Of a stretch of 64,000 bases of DNA, positions 42,073-53,907 are shown piece by piece (within the stretch, counting starts at the first letter, position 1; each line of letters starts with the position of its first letter). The notes below the pieces were generated by a model, which saw only the letters and a program-made list of their open reading frames with translations, made no database searches and was not told the DNA's origin. The position numbers and the translations under genes are program-made. Source of the DNA: Chromobacterium vaccinii (lineage in GTDB: Bacteria; Pseudomonadota; Gammaproteobacteria; Burkholderiales; Chromobacteriaceae); assembly GCF_000971335.1 (NCBI RefSeq), contig NZ_JZJL01000003.1, positions 110,046 to 174,045 on the forward strand, written 5' to 3'.

Positions 42073-42894
42073 TCACCCGCGCTGCAGGATCAATTCTAAG
42101 ACCACCTTGCTGCCCACGTATGCCAGCATCAATGACAGGAAACCGGCCAGCGCCCAGCGTATCGCCACCTTGCCGCGCCAACCCTTGAGGCGGCGCCCCA
42201 CCAGAAGGCCGGCGAAAATCAGCCACGAAATCACGCCGAACACCGTCTTGTGGGTCAGCGCGGCGGCCTGGCCGAACACTTCCTCGGAAAACAGCACGCC
42301 GGTCAGCAGCGTCAGCGTCAGCAGCAGGAAACCGACGGCGATCACCTGGAACATCATCTTTTCCAGCGTCAAAAGCGGCGGCAGCTGCTTGGCCAGCATC
42401 GACACCCGCCGGTGGTGCAGCGCACGCTCCAGGATCAGCATCAGCACCGCGATCAATGCGCCGATCGCGAACAGGCTGTAGGCCAGCATGGACACCAGGA
42501 TGTGCAGCACGAAGGCGGGATTGGACAGGTCGCTGACCATGTGCCGGCCCGGGAAGGCGATGGCGAAGGCCAGCGCGGCCATGGCCAGCGGCATCATGAA
42601 CAGCTGCAGGCCTTCCACCTTGTAGAAGAAGCTGCAGGTCCAGTAGATCAGCAGCATGATCCACACCACCACGCTCAGCGCGTGGCCCACGCCCAGCGAC
42701 AGGCCGCCGCTGGTACTCAGCGGCGCCACGACGACGAAGGCCTGCACCAGCAGCAACAGCCCCAGCAGGCTGTGCTCCAGCCGCGGATTGCGCGGCCAGC
42801 GCGCCGCGCCTTTCCAGTTGGCCAGGTAATGCCAGGTGAAGGCCCCGTAGGACAGGATCAGGAGCAGGGACAGAACGAGCAGTAGGCTGGTCAT
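42073..42894 (-). CDS. YpjD/HemX-like cytochrome c assembly family membrane protein
   Basis: A 273-residue membrane protein with eight or so helices, of the CcsA/HemX-like family (E. coli YpjD). It shows PAFVLHILVSMLAYSLFAIG and the conserved His region LTHKTVFGVISWLIFAGLLVGRR. The family is often found beside ffh, as here (divergent). The WWD haem motif of true CcsA is not seen. The E. coli homologue's role is not well defined. Confidence 0.85.
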   Translation of the reverse strand: MTSLLLVLSLLLILSYGAFTWHYLANWKGAARWPRNPRLEHSLLGLLLLVQAFVVVAPLSTSGGLSLGVGHALSVVVWIMLLIYWTCSFFYKVEGLQLFMMPLAMAALAFAIAFPGRHMVSDLSNPAFVLHILVSMLAYSLFAIGALIAVLMLILERALHHRRVSMLAKQLPPLLTLEKMMFQVIAVGFLLLTLTLLTGVLFSEEVFGQAAALTHKTVFGVISWLIFAGLLVGRRLKGWRGKVAIRWALAGFLSLMLAYVGSKVVLELILQRG

Positions 42895-43005
42895 ATTAGG
42901 TATGTGATCAAATCCGGGCGCGGCCCGGGCGGCTCGTGGTAAAATCGATGGATTTGAAAGTCTACACCAAGCTGCCGTTCGTTGGCAGAGAGTAAGGACA
43001 GCACC

Positions 43006-44361
43006 ATGCTAGACAACTTGACCAGCCGCCTGTCCGGCGTGATGAAAACCCTGCGCGGCAACGCGCGGCTGACCGAATCCAACATCCAGGACGCGATGCG
43101 CGAAGTGCGCATGGCGCTCTTGGAAGCCGACGTGGCGCTGCCCGTCATCAAGACCTTCATCGCCCAGGTGAAAGAGCGCGCGCTGGGCCAGGACGTGATG
43201 GGCAGCCTGACCCCGGGCCAAGCGCTGGTGGGCGTGGTGAACGAAGAGCTCGTCAAGCTGATGGGCGAGAAGAACGACGAGCTCGACCTGGCCGCCGTGC
43301 CGCCCGCCATCGTGTTGATGGCCGGCCTGCAGGGCGCCGGCAAGACCACCACCGTCGGCAAGCTGGCCAAAAGGCTGAAGGAAACCCAGAAGAAGAAGGT
43401 GCTGGTGGTGTCCGCCGACGTCTACCGTCCGGCCGCCATCGAGCAACTGAAGCTGCTGGCCTCGCAAGTGGGCGTCGAATGGTTCCCGTCCGAGGCGTCG
43501 CAAAAGCCGGTCGACATCGCCCGCGCCGCGATCGACCACGCCCGCCGCCATTTCTTCGACGTGCTGCTGGTGGATACCGCCGGCCGCCTCGCCATCGACG
43601 AAGCGATGATGGAGGAGATCAAGGCGCTGCACGCCGCGATCAACCCGGTGGAAACGCTGTTCGTCGTCGACGCGATGCAGGGCCAGGACGCGGTCAACAC
43701 CGCCAAAGCCTTCAACGAGGCGCTGCCGCTGACCGGCGTGGTGCTGACCAAGATGGACGGCGATTCACGCGGCGGCGCGGCGCTGTCGGTGCGCCACGTG
43801 ACCGGCAAGCCGATCAAGTTCATCGGCGTCGGCGAGAAGGTCTCCGGCATCGAGCCATTCCATCCTGACCGCATCGCCAGCCGCATCCTGGGCATGGGCG
43901 ACGTGCTGTCCCTGATCGAGGAAGTCCAGAAGGGCATCGATCAGAAGGAAGCCGAAGCGATGGCCAAGAAGTTGAAGTCCGGCAAGGGCTTCGACCTCGA
44001 GGACTTCAAGGCCCAGATGCAGCAGATGAAGAAGATGGGCGGCATGGCCAACCTGCTGGAAAAAATGCCAGGCCAGCTGGGCGAGATGGCCAAGGGCGTC
44101 CAGGGTGCCGAGGCGGAGAAGTCGATGCGCCGCGTCGAGGGCATCATCAACTCGATGACCATGGAAGAGCGCCGCAAGCCGGAACTGCTCAAGGCCAGCC
44201 GCAAGCGCCGCATCGCCGCCGGCTCCGGCGTCACGGTGCAGGAGGTGAACCGCCTGCTGAACCAGTTCGAGCAGATGCAGAAGATGATGAAGCAGTTCTC
44301 GTCCAAGGGCGGGATGATGAAGATGATGCGAGGCATGAAGGGCATGATGCCCGGCATGTAA
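43006..44361 (+). CDS. ffh: Signal recognition particle protein Ffh
   Basis: A 451-residue GTPase that binds signal sequences and 4.5S RNA to target membrane proteins. N domain, then the G domain with GLQGAGKTTTVGKLA, DVYRPAAIEQL, DTAGRLA and TKMDGDSRGGAAL, then the methionine-rich M domain ending in QKMMKQFSSKGGMMKMM and a short Met/Gly tail. Start ATG at 43006 with AAGGA seven bases upstream; an ATG at 42982 adds eight unconserved residues. Confidence 0.97.
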   Translation: MLDNLTSRLSGVMKTLRGNARLTESNIQDAMREVRMALLEADVALPVIKTFIAQVKERALGQDVMGSLTPGQALVGVVNEELVKLMGEKNDELDLAAVPPAIVLMAGLQGAGKTTTVGKLAKRLKETQKKKVLVVSADVYRPAAIEQLKLLASQVGVEWFPSEASQKPVDIARAAIDHARRHFFDVLLVDTAGRLAIDEAMMEEIKALHAAINPVETLFVVDAMQGQDAVNTAKAFNEALPLTGVVLTKMDGDSRGGAALSVRHVTGKPIKFIGVGEKVSGIEPFHPDRIASRILGMGDVLSLIEEVQKGIDQKEAEAMAKKLKSGKGFDLEDFKAQMQQMKKMGGMANLLEKMPGQLGEMAKGVQGAEAEKSMRRVEGIINSMTMEERRKPELLKASRKRRIAAGSGVTVQEVNRLLNQFEQMQKMMKQFSSKGGMMKMMRGMKGMMPGM

Positions 44362-44369
44362 GCGGAAAC

Positions 44370-44398
44370 AAACGGGCGCCAGTCGCCCGTTTCTTTTG
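44370..44398 (+). terminator. Intrinsic terminator after ffh
   Basis: A 9-base-pair stem AAACGGGCG/CGCCCGTTT (44370-44378 with 44384-44392), loop of five, then CTTTTG. It sits only 10 bases before the next gene, whose ribosome site would lie just after it. Confidence 0.8.
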
Positions 44399-44408
44399 AG
44401 ATAAAGAC

Positions 44409-46747
<2,339 letters not shown>

Positions 46748-46772
46748 CCGCCATCCACGCCGCATCCCTCCG

Positions 46773-46800
46773 CGCCGCCCTCCCGGGCGGCGTTTTTCTT
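46773..46800 (+). terminator. Intrinsic terminator after purB
   Basis: An 8-base-pair GC stem CGCCGCCC/GGGCGGCG (46773-46780 with 46785-46792) followed by TTTTTCTTT. Confidence 0.9.
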
Positions 46801-47015
46801 TCCGCCCCCCGTCAACGCCCCACCATTGCGGCAAGTTAGCCGCACCTTGCCTTTCCCCCACCATCCATTACACAGAATTTAGTGGTCAAAATGCCAATTG
46901 GACCTGACAATGGAATGTGAATAACACCAAAACACCATAAGCACGCTGCTGACAGGAACGGCCGGCCGCTCCGGCCCGACCGCCCGTACCAAGGGTAACC
47001 TTGAAGAGAGAATGG

Positions 47016-49181
47016 ATGATCATGCAATCTATGTACGACCAGTCCTCGAATCCCCCGACAACCCCCGACGAGCCGGCTCCCGCCACCCCGCAGGCAGCCA
47101 CCACGCGCCAGTTGCTCAACCTCAACGAACGCGGCCAGAACGGGTTGTATCAATACTTCATCGAGCACGACACCAACCGCATCCTGCAGCATCTGGACAC
47201 GCTGCGCGGCATGGCCTTCACCCGCGATGCCGAAGACGGCCAGATCGGCCCGCCGGAAAAGCCCTTCCCCTCGGTCTGCCTGATCGGCCTGGGCCGTTGC
47301 GGCTCCAATATCGCGCTGGACGTGGCCACCCTGGTGTACAACGCGCGCAAGTTCTACCTGAACGAGTTCAACCAGGACGACAAGAGCACGCCCGAGCAGG
47401 AGCAACGGCCGCGGCGCTGGATACGCCGCAACCTGCTGTCGCAGCACAAGGAGGCCAAGCCGGCCTTCCTGATCGAGCCAATGGTGATGCTGGGCGACCT
47501 GGACAAGGACATCAAGGGCCGCATCCGCTTCTCCCGCCGCGGCGAGCAGGGAGACTTCATCAACAACTACAACAAGCTGAAGATCATGGACCTGGCCGAG
47601 GTCCACGCCGGCGGCGCCGGCAACGCGCCCATCCTGGGCCAGTACCTGGCCAAGATCATCCTCAACAAGGACACGCTGAGCTTCTCCGACCCGGACTGGA
47701 CGCTGATCCACTCCTACCTGGTGGACTCCTGCGGCATCAAGGCCAACCAGTCGCGGCTGTATTTCTACATCTTCAGCGCCGGCGGCGGCACCGGCTCGGG
47801 CATGGCGTCCGAGTTCGGCCTGGCCCAGCAGTACGCCTACATGAGCAAGACCTTCGAAACCCGCAACGAGGGCAAGGGGGATCAGGGCGACGACTACGGC
47901 TTCGTGTTCGAGCCCATCTTCACCAGCGGCATCTGCATCCTGCCCAACATCTCCGGCCAGCACGCCGAGGGCTCGGAAGCGCTGCACATCAACGCCGGCC
48001 GGCTGCTGTGCAAATACCTGTCCGAGGAGTGGGACTTCTCCTACAACTTCGACAACGAAGAGGCCGGCGCCGAGAGCGTGATGCGCCGCATCCGGCCGTG
48101 GAACGCGATGATGCTGATCTCCAACGACATCATGCGCTACGCCGAGGAGAGCGAAGGCGGCAACATCGAGCATCTCGACGTCAACGCGATGGAGCGCCAC
48201 GCCAACCAGTACATCTCGCAGCAAATCTTCAACATCCTGACCGCGCAGGCCGTCACCAGCGACTACGACGAGAACTACTTCCTGCGCGCCGGCATCGACA
48301 TGGGCGAGACGATACGGCTGGACGCCAACGACCTGTTCATGAGCCTGGCCGGCCCGGTGGCGGTGGCTTACGCCGAATCGGTGGTGTCCGATCCGCTGGG
48401 CTCGGACGGCTTCGTCAACAAACTGGACATCGACGACCTGTTCTACCGTTCGATCGACCTGCCGCACTTCAACCAGCAGACCCAGGCGATAGAGGGCATC
48501 AGCCTGCTGCCGATCGAGTCGGCCAACTATCGCGCGGCGCTGGCCGACTACAAGCAGTCCGGCTACTCGGCGGACAAGCTGAACCAGCTGTTCTTCTTCC
48601 AGAACTGCTCGTCGGTAGTGGCCATCCTGTCGCTGCCCAAAGGCTACAAGCTGTCCTACCTGGACCTGAACCGGCTGAAGCGCCACTTGAACGACCTGTT
48701 CCCCAGCACCACGCTGAAGCGCTACGCGCTGGTGATCGGCGCGTCCACCAACCTGTCGCTGACCACGCTGGTGGCCAAGAGCCCCTGCCTGAGCGACGAC
48801 TTCCTGACGCTGATCGTCGCCTACATCAAGCGCTGCTTCGCCCACGGCAACCACCGCTTCGACGACAGCCTGGACAACGTGATCCTGGACCTGATCACCG
48901 CCGACACCTTCGACGAGACAGTGCTGGAGCGCTTGTTGAACGAGTACGAGAACCCGGCCAAGATCCTCGACACCAACTGGTTCGCGATCAAGCCGATGTA
49001 CGAGAAGAAGTACCGCGAGCTGATCCGCGACAGCAAGAAGTTCGTGTCGATCAACGACATCCGGCTGACCCGCGAGCACGTGCAGAAAGCGGTGTGCTAC
49101 CTGCGCGAGATCTACCGCCACCGCATCGGCAAGACCCGGGTGGTTTCGCTCAACAGCTACGCGCGCAAGCACCACGCCTGA
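47016..49181 (+). CDS. Stand-alone tubulin/FtsZ-superfamily GTPase-like protein
   Basis: A protein of about 721 residues with the loops of the tubulin/FtsZ superfamily in order: T1-like GLGRCGSN (residues 91-98), T3-like GGAGNAP (199-205), the tubulin signature GGGTGSGMA (256-264), T6-like LISND (367-371) and a T7-like RLDAND (434-439) that keeps the two Asp residues needed to hydrolyse GTP in the neighbouring subunit. A Pro/Thr-rich start precedes the fold; about 280 residues after T7 are unassigned. It is not FtsZ (too long, different) and resembles the bacterial Tubulin_2/FtsZ-like groups. Start: ATG at 47016 after AAGAGAG; TTG at 47001 (after AAGGG) and ATG at 47022 are alternatives. It is a single-gene unit with its own terminator. 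The cellular role is unknown. Confidence 0.85.
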   Translation: MIMQSMYDQSSNPPTTPDEPAPATPQAATTRQLLNLNERGQNGLYQYFIEHDTNRILQHLDTLRGMAFTRDAEDGQIGPPEKPFPSVCLIGLGRCGSNIALDVATLVYNARKFYLNEFNQDDKSTPEQEQRPRRWIRRNLLSQHKEAKPAFLIEPMVMLGDLDKDIKGRIRFSRRGEQGDFINNYNKLKIMDLAEVHAGGAGNAPILGQYLAKIILNKDTLSFSDPDWTLIHSYLVDSCGIKANQSRLYFYIFSAGGGTGSGMASEFGLAQQYAYMSKTFETRNEGKGDQGDDYGFVFEPIFTSGICILPNISGQHAEGSEALHINAGRLLCKYLSEEWDFSYNFDNEEAGAESVMRRIRPWNAMMLISNDIMRYAEESEGGNIEHLDVNAMERHANQYISQQIFNILTAQAVTSDYDENYFLRAGIDMGETIRLDANDLFMSLAGPVAVAYAESVVSDPLGSDGFVNKLDIDDLFYRSIDLPHFNQQTQAIEGISLLPIESANYRAALADYKQSGYSADKLNQLFFFQNCSSVVAILSLPKGYKLSYLDLNRLKRHLNDLFPSTTLKRYALVIGASTNLSLTTLVAKSPCLSDDFLTLIVAYIKRCFAHGNHRFDDSLDNVILDLITADTFDETVLERLLNEYENPAKILDTNWFAIKPMYEKKYRELIRDSKKFVSINDIRLTREHVQKAVCYLREIYRHRIGKTRVVSLNSYARKHHA

Positions 49182-49558
49182 GCGCGCTTTCCCCCGTCTC
49201 CAACCCCGCCCCGCTCTGCGCGCGGCGGGGTTTCTACTGGCTAAAATAGTAAAGTAGATTATTTTTTTACTACCCGGCCGAAAAGTGTCAACGCCATGGC
49301 CGCTTGGCCAGTTAATCCTGCTTGAACGCGGCGAATATGCCAGCGCGCTGCGCGCGTCGGCCTCGCATCACTCATTAACAAAACCCGATCGCAACCAAGC
49401 ACGATCCGCCCACAGAACGCCTTCAAGCTGGCATAAGCTGCAACAAGGCATGGCTCGGATCGCAACAACCGCGCCGCCGAGCCGCCCGGACCGGGACCTT
49501 CGCGCCGGAAATCCGCCGCCCGGGCGCGGCAATCTGAAGAGAGGACGCACCGTCCAAT
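49182..49558. other. Intergenic region before the RND efflux operon
   Basis: A 377-base gap. It contains the terminator of the tubulin-like gene, an AT-rich stretch with imperfect symmetry TAGTAAA ... TTTACTA (49247-49272) and about 280 GC-rich bases with no conserved frame. It must hold the efflux operon promoter. A GAGAGGA at about 49540 is rather far (13 bases) from the permease ATG. No regulator gene is present. Confidence 0.6.
49202..49235 (+). terminator. Intrinsic terminator after the tubulin-like gene
   Basis: A 9-base-pair stem AACCCCGCC/GGCGGGGTT (49202-49210 with 49224-49232), loop of 13, then a short T-rich tail. Confidence 0.7.
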
Positions 49559-52500
49559 ATGTGGATCGTCGAAACGGCCCTGAAACGGCCCTATACCTTC
49601 ATCGTGATGGCCATCGTCATCCTGCTGGCCACCCCGCTGGCGATCATGCGCACGCCGGTCGACGTGCTGCCGGAAATCGACATCCCGGTGATCAGCGTGA
49701 TCTGGGGCTACGGCGGCCTGGCGCCGCAGCAGATGGCCGACCGCATCACCCAGACCCATGAGCGGGTGCTGACCACCACCGTCAACGACATCGAGCATAT
49801 CGAGTCGCAGTCGCTGGCCGGCATCGCCATCATCAAGATCTTCTTCCAGCCCAACGTCAACATCCAGACCGCCATCGCCCAGGTGGTGTCGGTGTCGCAG
49901 GCGGTGGTCAAGCAGATGCCGCCCGGCGCCACGCCGCCGCTGGTCATCAAATACACCGCCTCCAGCGTGCCGGTGATCCAGATCGGCCTGGCCAGCAAGT
50001 CAATGTCGGAGCAGGACGTGTTCGACGCCGCCATCAACACGCTCAGGCCCCAGCTAGTGACGATACCCGGCATCGCCATTCCCTACCCCTACGGCGGCAA
50101 GGTGAGGCTGCTGTCGGTGGACCTGGACACCCGCGCCATCGCCGCCAAGGGCCTGACGCCGGCCGACGTGATCAACGCGGTCAACAGCCAGAACCTGGCG
50201 CTGCCCTCCGGCACCGCCAAGATCGGCGGCGCCGAGTACAACGTCGAGCTGAACGGCTCGCCGGACACCATCGCCGGGCTGAACGACATCCCGGTGCGGT
50301 CGGCCAACGGCGCCACGGTCTTCCTGCGCGAAGTGGCCCACGTCCGCGACGGCTTCTCCCCTCAGACCAATATCGTCAAGCAGAACGGCCAGCGCGGCCT
50401 GATGATGTCCATCTACAAGAACGGCGGCGCGTCGACGCTGGACGTGGTCAACCATCTGAAGGACAAGCTGCCCGGCCTGCTGCCGTTGCTGCCCAAGGGC
50501 CTGCGCGTCAGCCTGCTGGCCGACCAGTCCATCTTCGTCAAGACAGCGGTGGAAGGCGTGGTCCACGAAGCGCTGGTGGCCGCCGCGCTGACCGCGGTGA
50601 TGCTGTTGCTGTTCCTCGGCAACTGGCGCACCACCTCCATCATCGCCGTCTCCATCCCGCTGTCCATCTTCTCGTCCATCGTCGCGCTGCACATGGTGGG
50701 CGAAACCATCAATGTGATGACGCTGGGCGGTCTGGCGCTGGCGGTGGGCATCCTGGTGGACGACGCCACGGTGACCATCGAGAACATCGAGCGCCATCTG
50801 CACATGGGCTCGCCGCTGTACACCGCCATCCTGGACGGCGCCGGCGAGATCGCCATTCCAGCCTTCGTCTCCACGCTGTGCATCTGCATCGTGTTCGTGC
50901 CGATGTTCTTCCTGGAGGGCGTGGCGCGCTATTTGTTCGTGCCGATGGCCGAGGCGGTGGTGTTCGCGATGCTGGCCTCCTACGTGCTGTCGCGGACGCT
51001 GGTGCCGACGCTGGCGCTGCTGCTGATGGGCCATCGCCACCACGACGGCCGCGCGTCGGCGTGGATACACCGCGTGCACCAGGGCTTCAACGCCCGCTTC
51101 GAACGGCTGCGCGAATGGTACGTGCACCTGCTCAGCCACCTGCTGACGCACCGCAAGGGCTTCATCGCGGTCTTTCTCGGCTTCTGCCTGGCCTCCTGCG
51201 GCCTGTATCTGCTGCTGGGCCGCGACCTGTTCCCCGAGGTGGACACCGGCCAGATCAAGCTGCACGTGCGCGCACCCACCGGCACCCGGATCGAGGACAC
51301 CGCCGTTCTGGCCGACCAGGTGGACGCCGAGATCCGCAAGGCGATCCCGCCGGGCGACCTGGACTCCATCATCGACAACATCGGCCTGCCTTACAGCGGC
51401 ATCAACCTGTCGTACAGCAACTCCGGCACCATAGGCACGCTGGACACCGACGTGCTGATCTCGCTGAAACCCGGCCACCAGCCGAGCGCCGACTACATCG
51501 CAGCGCTGCCGGCGAAGCTGGAGCGCCGCTTCCCCGGTGTGGAATTCTTCTTCCAGCCGGCCGACATCATCACCCAGATCCTGAATTTCGGCTCGCCGGC
51601 CGCCATCGACGTGCAGATCTTCGGCAAGAACTACGCCGCCAACGCCGCCTTCGCCGGCCGCCTGCTGTCCCGGATCAAGGCGATTCCCGGCGCCGCCGAC
51701 GTCCACGTGCACCAGCGGCTGGACGCGCCGGCGATCAAGCTGAACATGGACCGCGCGCGGTTGCAGGGCATGGGCATCGCGCCGTTCGACGTCGCGCAAA
51801 ACCTGCTGCTGCCGCTGTCCGGCAGCCAGCAGACCCAGCCGGCGTTCTGGCTCAATCCATCCAACAGCATCGTCTACAACCTGCAGGCGCAAGCGCCTCA
51901 GTACCGGATCGGCAGCATGGACCAGCTGCTGCAGCTGCCGGTCAACGCGCCGGGCAGCCGCGGCGCCGGCCAACAAACGCTGGGCAATCTGGTCAGCGCC
52001 GCGCCCGGCCGCGAAGCCGCCATCGTCACCCGCTACAACATCCTACCGTCTATCGACATCTACGCCAGCGCGCGCGGCCGCGACCTGGGCTCGGTGGCCT
52101 CGGCCATCCAGAAGGTGATCAACGAGGAAGAGGCTCATCTGCCCAAGGGCAGCCATGCCGCGCTGCGCGGCCAGGCGGAGACGATGCGCTCGTCCTACAT
52201 CGGCCTCGGCGTCGGCATTCTCGGCGCCATCGTGCTGGTCTACCTGCTGATCGTGGTGAATTTCCAGTCCTGGCTGGACCCCTTCATCATCATCAGCGCG
52301 CTGCCGGCGGCGCTGGCCGGCATCGCCTGGATGCTGATCGTCACCGGCACCGATCTGTCGGTGCCGGCGCTGACCGGCGCCATCATGACCATGGGCGTGG
52401 CCACCGCCAACAGCATCCTGGTGGTGTCGTTCGCTCGGCATCGGCTGCAGGACGGCCTGCCGCCGCTGTCGGCGGCGCTGGAGGCCGGCGCCACCCGGCT

Positions 52501-52741
52501 GCGGCCGGTGCTGATGACGGCGCTGGCGATGATCATCGGCATGATCCCGATGGCCATCGGCATCGGCGAAGGCTCGGAGCAGAACGCCCCGCTCGGCCGC
52601 GCCGTGATCGGCGGCCTTCTGTTCGCCACCGTATCCACCCTGCTGTTCGTACCGGTGGTGTTCGCCAGCTTCCACCGCTACCTGGCGCAACGCAAACAAC
52701 ACGCGGCCGATGCCCCCGCGGCTCCCGCACAGGACGCTTGA
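49559..52741 (+). CDS. RND efflux permease
   Basis: A 1060-residue proton-driven inner-membrane pump of the RND superfamily. It begins MWIVETALKRPYTF, has twelve predicted helices in two halves with large periplasmic loops, the proton-relay Asp pair D401-D402 in GILVDDATVTIENIE, and the second-half motif GVATANSILVVSFARHR. The sequence is of the general HAE/acriflavine-resistance-like type; heavy-metal-specific features (CusA Met pairs) are not obvious, and the substrate is not predictable. It is the first gene, one base before the adaptor gene. Confidence 0.92.
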   Translation: MWIVETALKRPYTFIVMAIVILLATPLAIMRTPVDVLPEIDIPVISVIWGYGGLAPQQMADRITQTHERVLTTTVNDIEHIESQSLAGIAIIKIFFQPNVNIQTAIAQVVSVSQAVVKQMPPGATPPLVIKYTASSVPVIQIGLASKSMSEQDVFDAAINTLRPQLVTIPGIAIPYPYGGKVRLLSVDLDTRAIAAKGLTPADVINAVNSQNLALPSGTAKIGGAEYNVELNGSPDTIAGLNDIPVRSANGATVFLREVAHVRDGFSPQTNIVKQNGQRGLMMSIYKNGGASTLDVVNHLKDKLPGLLPLLPKGLRVSLLADQSIFVKTAVEGVVHEALVAAALTAVMLLLFLGNWRTTSIIAVSIPLSIFSSIVALHMVGETINVMTLGGLALAVGILVDDATVTIENIERHLHMGSPLYTAILDGAGEIAIPAFVSTLCICIVFVPMFFLEGVARYLFVPMAEAVVFAMLASYVLSRTLVPTLALLLMGHRHHDGRASAWIHRVHQGFNARFERLREWYVHLLSHLLTHRKGFIAVFLGFCLASCGLYLLLGRDLFPEVDTGQIKLHVRAPTGTRIEDTAVLADQVDAEIRKAIPPGDLDSIIDNIGLPYSGINLSYSNSGTIGTLDTDVLISLKPGHQPSADYIAALPAKLERRFPGVEFFFQPADIITQILNFGSPAAIDVQIFGKNYAANAAFAGRLLSRIKAIPGAADVHVHQRLDAPAIKLNMDRARLQGMGIAPFDVAQNLLLPLSGSQQTQPAFWLNPSNSIVYNLQAQAPQYRIGSMDQLLQLPVNAPGSRGAGQQTLGNLVSAAPGREAAIVTRYNILPSIDIYASARGRDLGSVASAIQKVINEEEAHLPKGSHAALRGQAETMRSSYIGLGVGILGAIVLVYLLIVVNFQSWLDPFIIISALPAALAGIAWMLIVTGTDLSVPALTGAIMTMGVATANSILVVSFARHRLQDGLPPLSAALEAGATRLRPVLMTALAMIIGMIPMAIGIGEGSEQNAPLGRAVIGGLLFATVSTLLFVPVVFASFHRYLAQRKQHAADAPAAPAQDA

Positions 52742-52742
52742 A

Positions 52743-53903
52743 ATGACCGACCCACGCCATGACCGCCAGGGCCTGCCCGAACTCCACCTGCACCACACCC
52801 GCCGCGGCGCGGTGGTGCGCAAGGCGCGCGTCGCCGCCATCGTCGCCGTCGCGCTGCTGCTGATCGGCCTTGGCCGCACGCTGCTGGTCCGCCACGCCGA
52901 CGCCGAGACGCTGGCCCGCGAAGCCGCCCGCCATGCCGCGCTCACCGTCAGCGTGGTCACGCCGCGCCAGGGGCACGGCGAAGCCATGCTTACACTGCCC
53001 GCCACGCTGCAAGGCATGGCCGAGGCGCAGATCTACGCCCGCACCAACGGCTACATCAAACGCTGGTACAAGGACATCGGCCAGCCGGTGAGGAAGGGCG
53101 AGCTGCTGGCCGAGCTGGACATCCCCGACATCGACAAGCAGGTGCAGGAAGCCCAAGCCAATTTCGGCCTGGCCAAAACCGCCTACCTGCGCTGGAAGGC
53201 GCTGCGCGCGCAGGACGCGGTGTCGCAGCAGGAATTCGACGAGAAGCAGGCCGCCTACCGACAGACCGAGGCCGAGTTGAAGCGGCTGCGCGACCAGCAG
53301 GACTTCGCCCGCGTCGTCGCGCCGTTCGACGGCATCGTCACCCGCCGCAACATCGACACCGGCAGCCTGGTCAACGCTGGCAACGGCGGCAGCGCGCAGG
53401 CGCTGTTCGCCACCGCGCAGATCGACAAGCTGCATCTGTACGCCTACGTGCCGCAATCGCGCGCGGCCGCCATCCGCGTCGGCCAGACCGTGGACATCGT
53501 ACGCCAGGAAGCGCCAGGCCAGCCGGTCAAAGGCAAGGTGGCGCGCACCGCCGGCGCCATCGACCCGGCCACCCGCACACTGCAGGTGGAGGTGACGGTG
53601 GCCAACGCCGACCACGGCCTGATGCCCGGCCAGTATGTCGACGCCTCGTTCAAGCTGCCCGCCGGCGACAGCCTGACCCTGCCCACCAACACCCTACAGT
53701 TCGGCGCCAAGGGCAGCCGGGTGGCGCTGGCCGGCGCCGACGGCAAGGTCCATCTGCAAGCGGTGGCCGTCGGCACCGACTACGGCCACGAAGTGGAAAT
53801 CCGCGCCGGCCTGAAGCCGAACGACCGGGTGATCGTCAATCCGCCGGATTCGATCAACGACGGCCAGCCGGTCAGCGTCGTGGCTCCGGCCAAGGGAGAG
53901 TAA
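52743..53903 (+). CDS. RND efflux periplasmic adaptor (membrane fusion protein)
   Basis: A 386-residue adaptor that joins the permease to the outer-membrane factor. One N-terminal membrane helix (about residues 27-48, no lipobox, so anchored by the helix); lipoyl half-motifs TNGYIKRWYKDIGQPVRKGE and FARVVAPFDGIVTRRNID flank a coiled-coil hairpin (about residues 130-190); the beta-barrel and membrane-proximal domains follow. Start: ATG at 52743 (MTDPRHDRQG), one base after the permease stop. Confidence 0.93.
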   Translation: MTDPRHDRQGLPELHLHHTRRGAVVRKARVAAIVAVALLLIGLGRTLLVRHADAETLAREAARHAALTVSVVTPRQGHGEAMLTLPATLQGMAEAQIYARTNGYIKRWYKDIGQPVRKGELLAELDIPDIDKQVQEAQANFGLAKTAYLRWKALRAQDAVSQQEFDEKQAAYRQTEAELKRLRDQQDFARVVAPFDGIVTRRNIDTGSLVNAGNGGSAQALFATAQIDKLHLYAYVPQSRAAAIRVGQTVDIVRQEAPGQPVKGKVARTAGAIDPATRTLQVEVTVANADHGLMPGQYVDASFKLPAGDSLTLPTNTLQFGAKGSRVALAGADGKVHLQAVAVGTDYGHEVEIRAGLKPNDRVIVNPPDSINDGQPVSVVAPAKGE

Positions 53904-53907
53904 GCCG

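Noticed and set aside
47001..47015. TTG start for the tubulin-like gene
   Set aside because: It has AAGGG in a good place, but ATG at 47016 also has AAGAGAG at five bases; I kept the ATG, and the choice does not affect the fold.
46836..49175. 779-residue open frame opposite the tubulin-like gene
   Set aside because: Low-complexity composition, no motif, and the plus-strand frame has clear superfamily loops.
49247..49272. AT-rich symmetry TAGTAAA ... TTTACTA as a regulator site
   Set aside because: Arms are short and of low complexity, and no regulator lies nearby; not enough to call.
50054..51976. 640-residue frame opposite the RND permease
   Set aside because: Antisense shadow of a conserved gene.
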